The translations under genes and the position numbers were made by a program. The notes beneath the pieces were generated by a model. That model was not told the origin of the DNA. It worked only from the letters and a program-made list of their open reading frames with translations, and did not search any database. From Ruminococcus flavefaciens (GTDB lineage Bacteria; Bacillota; Clostridia; Oscillospirales; Ruminococcaceae), in NCBI GenBank assembly GCA_015067005.1, contig SVNH01000009.1:54386-118385 (forward strand): 64,000 nt of DNA, in the 5' to 3' direction. The first letter of the stretch is position 1, and the number at the start of each line of letters is the position of its first letter. Below are positions 58,901 to 64,000 of this stretch, piece after piece.

Positions 58901-59083
58901 TTATGATCCGCTCTCCACCGCTTCAATATCAATGATCTCACTGGCAGCATCTGCGTCCTGTTGGCTTTGCGGTACTTCTTTCATTCGCTTGACAACAAAT
59001 GCTGAGAGTGTGAGCAATGCTGCAAGAGGTAAGCACAGAATTATGCCTGTTGTTATCAAAAGACTTTTTATCGTTATTCCCAT
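58901..59083 (-). CDS. Small membrane protein
   Basis: 60 residues, ATG 59083 with AGGAGG. One N-terminal membrane helix (LLITTGIILCLPLAALLTLSAF) and an acidic tail. Follows the DUF1836 gene by 25 bases. It may be an SPFH partner. Confidence 0.65.
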   Translation of the reverse strand: MGITIKSLLITTGIILCLPLAALLTLSAFVVKRMKEVPQSQQDADAASEIIDIEAVESGS

Positions 59084-59108
59084 ATCATTTTCCTCCTTAG
59101 GCTATTGC

Positions 59109-59696
59109 CTATTTTCCGTAGCTTCCGGAATTTACTTCCTCGATCACATTTTCGAGTACCTCTTCCATAACGGCTTTAAGTCTGCCGCTGTGATAGCCCA
59201 TTACCATTACGAACATCGCCTTGCTGAGCTTTTCCGCATTGGCTATATCGCACTTATGAGCCTCTATCTCTGCGCTGATGAGTTCCCTGACAGCGTCCGG
59301 AGTGAACCGGTAGCCGTCCTCAGCCTTGAAGATTATCCTGCAAAGCATATTGTAAAGGTGAATATCAGCAATGATGTCATCCGAGTTATCGTCAACATCG
59401 CCGTTGACATAGGACATCAGCTTTGCAATGTCATCAAGCTTCATCGCGCTTCTGAGCATATTAATGAGAAGTATGCGGAGCACCTGCTTTTCCGAGTATT
59501 TCTTGCCCGTTGTCGCAGATACCCAGCCGCGTTTTATCCAGTTCTGGATAGTCGAGCCGCCAAGACCTGTAAGTGTTGAAAGCTGGGAAAGCGTAAGCCC
59601 TCCGGTAGCTTCAAGCACAGGGGCTATAAGCGAAAACGCCGACTCTCTGGCTTGTTCTGCGAATTTAAGGGTAGTACCCGGAATGAATCTCTGCAT
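59109..59696 (-). CDS. DUF1836 regulator
   Basis: 195 residues from ATG 59696 (AGAGGAG upstream). Residues about 30-70 form a MerR-like helix-turn-helix (LTLSQLSTLTGLGGSTIQNWIKRGWV, then KKYSEKQVLRILLINMLR), the DUF1836 signature. The C-terminal half is helical. Likely a transcription factor of the SPFH cluster; two palindromes in its promoter (59719-59749) may be its binding sites. Confidence 0.78.
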   Translation of the reverse strand: MQRFIPGTTLKFAEQARESAFSLIAPVLEATGGLTLSQLSTLTGLGGSTIQNWIKRGWVSATTGKKYSEKQVLRILLINMLRSAMKLDDIAKLMSYVNGDVDDNSDDIIADIHLYNMLCRIIFKAEDGYRFTPDAVRELISAEIEAHKCDIANAEKLSKAMFVMVMGYHSGRLKAVMEEVLENVIEEVNSGSYGK

Positions 59697-59718
59697 AAAC
59701 TGAACTCCTCTCACGTGA

Positions 59719-59749
59719 TGATATGATTATATCACAGGTTCATATGAAC
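59719..59749. promoter_or_regulatory. Two palindromes in the DUF1836 promoter
   Basis: TGATAT-GATT-ATATCA (59719-59734) and GTTCATATGAAC (59738-59749), both perfect. Good operator candidates for autoregulation. Confidence 0.5.
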
Positions 59750-59915
59750 TTCAAATGTCGCCTAAGGATGTTTCTGCGCTGTTTTTGGTATTTTTTTCGG
59801 TTTACATCTGTATTTCACTGAATTTCATTGAATTTCAACGTTTTTCATCCTCTTGTATTTTTTAACACGCCCCGGCATATATATTAGTGAATCTAATTCA
59901 TAAGGGGTGATCATT

Positions 59916-60191
59916 TTGAATATCCAGCCCGATCAGAGAGCGGTCGTACTCGGCAGGTATATCCTCGAAAACAAAGCCACTGTACGCTCTGCCGCAAGCA
60001 AATTCGGGATAAGTAAATCCACTGTACATAAGGATGTCAGCGAAAGACTTAAAAGAGAAGACCCTGTGCTTTTCGCGCAGGTAAAGGATATTTTGGAGAT
60101 AAATAAAAAAGAACGCCATATCCGCGGCGGAATGGCAACTAAAATGAAATACGAAAAAATAGCAAGCTGTAAACATACCGTTTCCAGATAG
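59916..60191 (+). CDS. spoIIID: Sporulation regulator SpoIIID
   Basis: 91 residues from TTG 59916 with AAGGGGTGATC upstream; a GTG at 59907 is the alternative. The helix-turn-helix (TVRSAASKFGISKSTVHKDVSERL) and the basic C-terminal helix (RGGMATKMKYE) are those of SpoIIID, which works with sigma-E in the mother cell. Divergent from the DUF1836 gene. It supports sporulation capacity in this genome or a recent ancestor. Confidence 0.9.
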   Translation: MNIQPDQRAVVLGRYILENKATVRSAASKFGISKSTVHKDVSERLKREDPVLFAQVKDILEINKKERHIRGGMATKMKYEKIASCKHTVSR

Positions 60192-60220
60192 CAGCTACGA
60201 AAACGGATTTGCTATAGCCG

Positions 60221-60400
60221 ATGTTCGAGAGCGCTGTTAAGTTAAAAGAAAAGGCACCCAAGGTAAAGAATAACGGTAAGAACAGAGTTGTTTGCTCTTA
60301 CAGGGTTGCGGTAGCAGCAGGCTATAGCATTGAGGAAAAAGGTCTGCTTTACTGCAACGATGGAACTATTACTGATATTTCCGAGTTGGTTCTCGGCTGA
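60221..60400 (+). CDS. Short frame of unknown origin
   Basis: 59 residues (MFESAVKLKEKAPKVKNNGK...DISELVLG). No ribosome site. Followed by a hairpin GGCACCG...CGGTGTC with T-run (60459-60500). It may be a fragment of a lost mobile gene, since a recombinase remnant follows. Confidence 0.3.
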   Translation: MFESAVKLKEKAPKVKNNGKNRVVCSYRVAVAAGYSIEEKGLLYCNDGTITDISELVLG

Positions 60401-60630
60401 GAATGTTATCACATAATCTCTTGATCCTAAGTGATCTCAATAATGCCAACTAAGCGTAGGCACCGTATCCTGTAAGGGGGCGGTGTCTATTGCTTTTTTG
60501 TTGAAAGTGCGTTATAATAAGATTATTTCAGATTCTTCGGGTGGAAATACCGTAAGAGCCTAAAAAGACCCCACCCTATCCACTGAAATCTAAAACTAAA
60601 CTATTAGTAACTAAGGAAGTCTAATCGGAG
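60401..60630. other. Degraded spacer before the recombinase remnant
   Basis: No gene. The hairpin near 60459-60492 with a T-run at 60494-60500 resembles a terminator. A TATAAT at 60514-60519 lacks a good -35. Confidence 0.35.
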
Positions 60631-60984
60631 TTGATTGAAATTGCTCATGGCGTGATTGCGGCAGGTTTTAGGAGGATTGCTACTGATAAATATATATGCG
60701 GAGGCTGTCAAAGCCGTGTTATAGACTGCACTGCTCATTGCATCAGGGAAAAAGTGCTTGACAATATTGTGCTGCGCTATCTGAGACAGATCGTTAGCTA
60801 TGCGCGTTACAAGTCTGATGAGTCCTACGCAATGGTAATGGCTAATTGCGGGACAGAAGTGAAGAAGCAGTTCAAGGAGAACGAGAAGCTCAGAAGTGAA
60901 TTTGAGACCAAGATAGCTCAGCTTGACAAAGTATTCAGGCTTGACGGAGAAATGAACGAGCTTGGTATGACTGAGTTTACATAA
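60631..60984 (+). pseudogene. Remnant of a large serine recombinase
   Basis: 117 codons that match only the zinc-ribbon and start of the coiled coil of TnpX-like recombinases: YICGGCQSRV, CTAHCIREKVLDNIVLRYLRQIVSYA and a Glu/Lys-rich helix. Catalytic and DNA-binding domains are missing. Compare the fuller gene at 21230-22891. Confidence 0.7.
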
Positions 60985-60990
60985 TAAAAA

Positions 60991-61018
60991 ATCTCCGAGG
61001 GACAATTTCCTCGGAGAT
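60991..61018. terminator. Hairpin after the recombinase remnant
   Basis: ATCTCCGAGG (60991-61000) pairs perfectly with CCTCGGAGAT (61009-61018). A-run before it favours the minus direction. Confidence 0.7.
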
Positions 61019-61033
61019 ATAACAACAACGAAT

Positions 61034-61047
61034 GTTCGTTAACGAAC
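61034..61047. promoter_or_regulatory. 14-bp perfect palindrome
   Basis: GTTCGTTAACGAAC. Operator-like, but no promoter or gene start is next to it; may be a leftover of the lost mobile element. Confidence 0.4.
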
Positions 61048-61073
61048 GTGAGCTAAATTACCGGTAAACTTCT

Positions 61074-61106
61074 ATATGGGTATAACGCATAGGTGATACG
61101 CTTTTT
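61074..61106 (-). repeat. 33-bp exact inverted repeat, copy 2
   Basis: Identical to the reverse complement of 46961-46993. It lies 12 bases past the stop of the gene at 61118 and 89 bases after the recombinase remnant. Confidence 0.85.
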
Positions 61107-61117
61107 ATATTTGAGTT

Positions 61118-61600
61118 TCAGCGCTGTTTGAAGAGCTGTTTGATAACAAGACCTGCGCCGGCAGCGACAAAACCGAACATGATAATGAAGTTGTAAGCGC
61201 TGGTAGTTTTCCAGTAGATATGCGTAGTAAGGAAAACAGAAAGAAGGATTATCGCAATACCTATCGAGAGGACTATCCAGCCAAATATACGCTTTTCCAT
61301 CATGAACAGCATGAGTATGCCGATGATCGAGGGGAGAAGCACCATACCGCTTGACACCTGAAAGAATCCGATGCGGTAGGAGAAAAATCCCCAGCTGCTT
61401 GTAACGTTTATATTCTGAAGGACCATATAAAGTCCGCCTGCGAGCATGATGAGACCGATAAAGAACTGCATCAGGTCGCCGCTTTCGCTGCCTGAGCTTC
61501 CGGAACTTCTTTTGTGCGGAGCACTTTCAGATTCCGCAAGCTTCTGGCTTTTTATCTCTTTATAAAGCTTGTTGAGTTCTTCGTCTGTATTCTTGGACAT
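61118..61600 (-). CDS. Membrane protein of unknown function
   Basis: 160 residues, ATG 61600 with AAAGGAGG upstream. A polar N-terminus of about 45 residues with a Ser/Gly stretch (HKRSSGSSGSESGD) precedes four membrane segments (about 46-155). No family recognised. Single gene. Confidence 0.65.
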   Translation of the reverse strand: MSKNTDEELNKLYKEIKSQKLAESESAPHKRSSGSSGSESGDLMQFFIGLIMLAGGLYMVLQNINVTSSWGFFSYRIGFFQVSSGMVLLPSIIGILMLFMMEKRIFGWIVLSIGIAIILLSVFLTTHIYWKTTSAYNFIIMFGFVAAGAGLVIKQLFKQR

Positions 61601-61687
61601 TTCAAAACCTCCTTTAGAATTAAGGAAACTGTTATATCGTATGAAAGGTCTTGCTGAGGAATATTATAACTGAAAAATGCAGGAATG

Positions 61688-63217
61688 TCAATAGCTCAGG
61701 ACAAGGTCGATGATACCCTTGTAGTAAGCGGCAGAATCGCTTGCGTATGCGAAATTATGCTCTTTCGGGTTCTGTATCTGCATTACTATTATGTAAGAGC
61801 CGTTATTGCCGTAATCGGAATAATCGGTGAATACCGGCTGAGAATCAGTATTGTCGGCGTTGTTTTTGAGACAGCCTGTTATGTAGAGGTAGTCGCCGCT
61901 GCCGACCTCAGCAGTACCGGTTTTCGTATATAGGGTGTAGCCTTCCGGGATATATATGCCGAGGTGCGAGGTCACTCCGAGCATACCTTCAAGCAGGGAA
62001 TCGCGGTATTCAGCCGGAACAGATGCGATAACATCGTATGGCTTGCTGCCCTCAGCAGAAGGAGTTGTCAGGTCGTTTGTATCAACGCAGCTGCTGAGCA
62101 CGAACGGACGCACCATGTCGCCGTAAACAGCTTCGCGGCAGAGTGCTGCGAGATACAGCGGACAAGTTCTTACATGAGCCTGACCGAAGCCGCTTCTGCG
62201 GAGATCATCATTGCAGTAGACCTCGATATTGTTCTCGATAGGTCCGAAATCGCATTCGATAGGCGTATCGTTGGCAAACATGAAGTATTCGCGCAGCTGT
62301 GTGAGGACGTTTTCAGCGCCGACCATCTGGAAAGCCTTTGCGAAGAACACATTGCTTGATTTTGCAACAGCTGAAACAAGATCGCGCTGCATCGGGTAGC
62401 TGTACTGAGCGGTATCCCAGTCCCAGTTGTGGATAGCAGTGCCGGAATCCACCCAGTTGCCCTCGTCTGTGAGAGACTCGATACCGTTCATGTCAGCGAC
62501 CATTGCGGAAATTATCTTGAAGCATGAACCCGGCGAAGCGTTCTGGAATGCGCGGTTAAAGAAAGTTCCGGGGATAAGCGTGTTTGCATATGAGTGGTCA
62601 GCGCGGTAGAGATCGGGATCATAGGAAGGGTAGGAGACCTCGGAAAGCACCGAGCCGTCGGTACGCATGACAACTGCCGATCCGATGAGGTTGTTTGCCT
62701 GCATATACTGATATATGGCATTCTGGAGGTCGGCATTGAGGGTAAGTCTGACGGACTGTGCATAGTCAGTTCTGCCGTTCACGGGGGTAGGGTTCGGAAC
62801 GGAGAGCGTATCGCTCAGAGCCGCATCGAAGCCGTCTGATGTAGTGGCATCGAGGATATTTGCGAAAGAGATCCTGTAATTCTGATCGTATATCCGAACG
62901 CCGGAGTTAAGATCGGTCGAGAGGAGCATTTTGCCGTTGACATCACATATATCGCCCTTGATGAACTGCGGAGCGGTTGTTGTGACGGTAGTTGTAGTGG
63001 AAGTGGTAGTCTCCGGGGGAGCGGTAGTCACGGCGGAAGTCGTTTCGGTATAGAAGTGTTCCGCGCCGACAGCGTCTGATTTTTCAGTTCCGGAAACATT
63101 CAGACCGCCGAGAGTATTGCTGCTGTTGGCTTCAACATTTTTGCTGCATGAAGCTGTTGATATGCAGGCAGAGGCGGTAAGAAGTGCGAGTACAATATTT
63201 GTGAATCGTTTTAACAT
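61688..63217 (-). CDS. Lipoprotein penicillin-binding protein (transpeptidase)
   Basis: 509 residues from ATG 63217 (AGGATGGG upstream); ATG 63229 is possible. The signal ends in STASCSK, a lipobox, so the enzyme would be lipid-anchored and not held by a membrane helix as class B PBPs usually are. A Thr-rich spacer (about 65-85) follows. The transpeptidase motifs are in order: S231xxK in GSCFK, SSN in AKSSNVFF, and K432TG in YTKTGTAE. The GDICDVNG segment and the VRLTLNADLQ region resemble the linker of PbpA/MrdA-type class B PBPs. It may cross-link peptidoglycan or be a beta-lactam-sensing relative. Confidence 0.83.
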   Translation of the reverse strand: MLKRFTNIVLALLTASACISTASCSKNVEANSSNTLGGLNVSGTEKSDAVGAEHFYTETTSAVTTAPPETTTSTTTTVTTTAPQFIKGDICDVNGKMLLSTDLNSGVRIYDQNYRISFANILDATTSDGFDAALSDTLSVPNPTPVNGRTDYAQSVRLTLNADLQNAIYQYMQANNLIGSAVVMRTDGSVLSEVSYPSYDPDLYRADHSYANTLIPGTFFNRAFQNASPGSCFKIISAMVADMNGIESLTDEGNWVDSGTAIHNWDWDTAQYSYPMQRDLVSAVAKSSNVFFAKAFQMVGAENVLTQLREYFMFANDTPIECDFGPIENNIEVYCNDDLRRSGFGQAHVRTCPLYLAALCREAVYGDMVRPFVLSSCVDTNDLTTPSAEGSKPYDVIASVPAEYRDSLLEGMLGVTSHLGIYIPEGYTLYTKTGTAEVGSGDYLYITGCLKNNADNTDSQPVFTDYSDYGNNGSYIIVMQIQNPKEHNFAYASDSAAYYKGIIDLVLSY

Positions 63218-63401
63218 GATAATACCCATCCTGAAAAAAGTAAAAAAATGTCATATCCTATACTATTATACTATTAAAAACTAAACAGGTCAATTAAAAA
63301 ATGGTAACAATACAGATACAGATGTATAAACGGACAGAAAACGGTAAAGATAAAAACAGTTCCCGAACGGAACTTAATATATATTAAGGAGCGATTCTGA
63401 A

Positions 63402-63584
63402 ATGGATAGCAAGAAGAAAAACAATTGTATCAGGTGCAGCGTATCGCAGTGTCAGCACAACATGGTGACCGAGAACTATTGCAGCCTTGACAGCATTTCT
63501 GTCGGAACACATGAGGATGACCCGACTGTTCCTGAGTGTACCGACTGTAACTCATTCGTAAAGAGAACAGGCTGCTGCGGCTGA
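63402..63584 (+). CDS. DUF1540 small Cys-rich protein
   Basis: 60 residues, ATG 63402 with AAGGAGCGA upstream. Eight cysteines in the DUF1540 pattern (NCIRCSVSQCQHN, NYCSLDSISVGTH, PECTDCNSF) probably bind metal. Function unknown; common in clostridia, often spore-related. Divergent from the PBP gene. Confidence 0.85.
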   Translation: MDSKKKNNCIRCSVSQCQHNMVTENYCSLDSISVGTHEDDPTVPECTDCNSFVKRTGCCG

Positions 63585-63595
63585 TGCTGCAAGGA

Positions 63596-63620
63596 AACGC
63601 CCTCATTGCAGGGCGTTTTG
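63596..63620 (+). terminator. Terminator of the DUF1540 gene
   Basis: AAACGCCCT-CATTGC-AGGGCGTTT and T. Confidence 0.82.
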
Positions 63621-63840
63621 TATTGAAAAGGCACTACGCTGACGGCGCAAGCCGTCACGGCGGAGTGCCTCCGCACCCTTCAACGTTGACGCTTGTTTCA
63701 CGCGCTCACTTTGTCGCCATAGCCTACACGTACTCGCTCACGGCACTGTAATAGCGGCGTTAGCGATATGCGATTATCAAGTTTTGAGGAAGTAAGCGAG
63801 TTTATGAGCGACAACGTGGAAGCCCGTGGGGGCTCCCCAC
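63621..63840 (-). repeat. Inverted copy of the 7928-8030 repeat region
   Basis: No gene. 63690-63796 matches 7928-8030 in reverse, including TGATAATCGCATATCGCTAA and GCCGTGAGCGAGTACGTG. The GACGGCGCAAGCCGTCACGG hairpin at 63638-63660 matches the one near 8116-8136. Confidence 0.75.
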
Positions 63841-64000
63841 TTAACGAGGGGGAAACTTCGGGGCAACAGGGGGACAGAAAAAACTGGTACAAAAGCTGAC
63901 ATTTTCCCCCTATTCCCCTACGTTTCCCCCTCGTTGCTCCCCCTTCCTCTCCCCATGACCCCTTTTTGTCAGCTTTTGACTGTTCTTCGCCGAACCTTCG
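63841..64000 (-). repeat. 160-bp dispersed repeat, copy 2, cut by the window end
   Basis: Reverse complement of 5736-5895 with one mismatch. The repeat continues beyond the window. Confidence 0.8.

Noticed and set aside
1..64000. rRNA, tRNA and riboswitch genes
   Set aside because: Looked for cloverleaf ends, TTCGA loops and common riboswitch cores by eye; none was convincing.

Overview
The window looks like chromosome of a fibre-degrading Ruminococcus-type member of the Oscillospiraceae. The reasons are four dockerin-bearing secreted proteins (a GH5 and a GH9 cellulase, a lysozyme-like protein and a large predicted beta-helix protein), Gram-positive type promoters and ribosome binding sites, lipoproteins, and sporulation genes (yqfC, yqfD, ylbJ, spoIIID and a Spo0A paralogue). 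I saw no rRNA, tRNA or CRISPR array. The species cannot be fixed from the sequence alone.

Layout. 1-5657: large hairpin element, then a tight housekeeping run (fused TrmK-Nif3, RlmA, RqcH, 3-methyladenine glycosylase, AraC regulator). 5658-18000: fibre and cell-surface region with GH5-dockerin, an ABC-F protein with one intact and one decayed ATP site, a MIF-like tautomerase, a dockerin lysozyme-like protein, lipoproteins, and GH9-CBM3-dockerin, interrupted by dispersed intergenic repeats. 18165-21088: operon of a Spo0A-like protein with a dead receiver domain, a PASTA membrane protein and a CPBP protease. 21156-32910: an integrated mobilizable element of about 11.75 kb. It carries a TnpX-type serine recombinase broken by one stop codon, TnpW, a relaxase with a second gene nested in another frame, MobC, a DUF6076 protein, and an AT-rich cargo operon (ECF sigma factor, membrane partner, lipoprotein, two ABC permeases, ATPase, anchored protein). 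Its ends were placed by finding the same dispersed repeat, uninterrupted, at 8260-8310. 33026-37670: DUF6465 protein, HU, clpB with an upstream ribbon-helix-helix-like gene, and a candidate small RNA. 37756-46873: VTC-domain polyphosphate polymerase, DUF4956 protein and a beta-helix lipoprotein, divergent from a dockerin beta-helix protein; both promoters carry the same spaced direct repeat, and a PhoR/PhoB-like system lies next to them. 47045-56916: purA, a repeat-motif membrane protein, class II aldolase, DUF11 protein, yqfCD, ylbJ, cca, pflA. 56917-57215: a probable type I toxin-antitoxin locus. 57261-63619: SPFH protein with small membrane proteins, DUF1836 regulator, spoIIID, recombinase remnant, a lipoprotein penicillin-binding protein and a DUF1540 protein. 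63585-64000: repeats that are inverted copies of those at 5736-8030.

How the parts work together. The dockerin proteins should be loaded on a cellulosome scaffold encoded elsewhere. The direct repeats at 40910-40927 and 41122-41139 suggest that polyphosphate metabolism and one dockerin protein share a response regulator, most simply the adjacent one. The cargo of the mobile element looks like a self-regulated envelope-stress or antimicrobial-peptide response unit. Long open frames antisense to most real genes were ignored.
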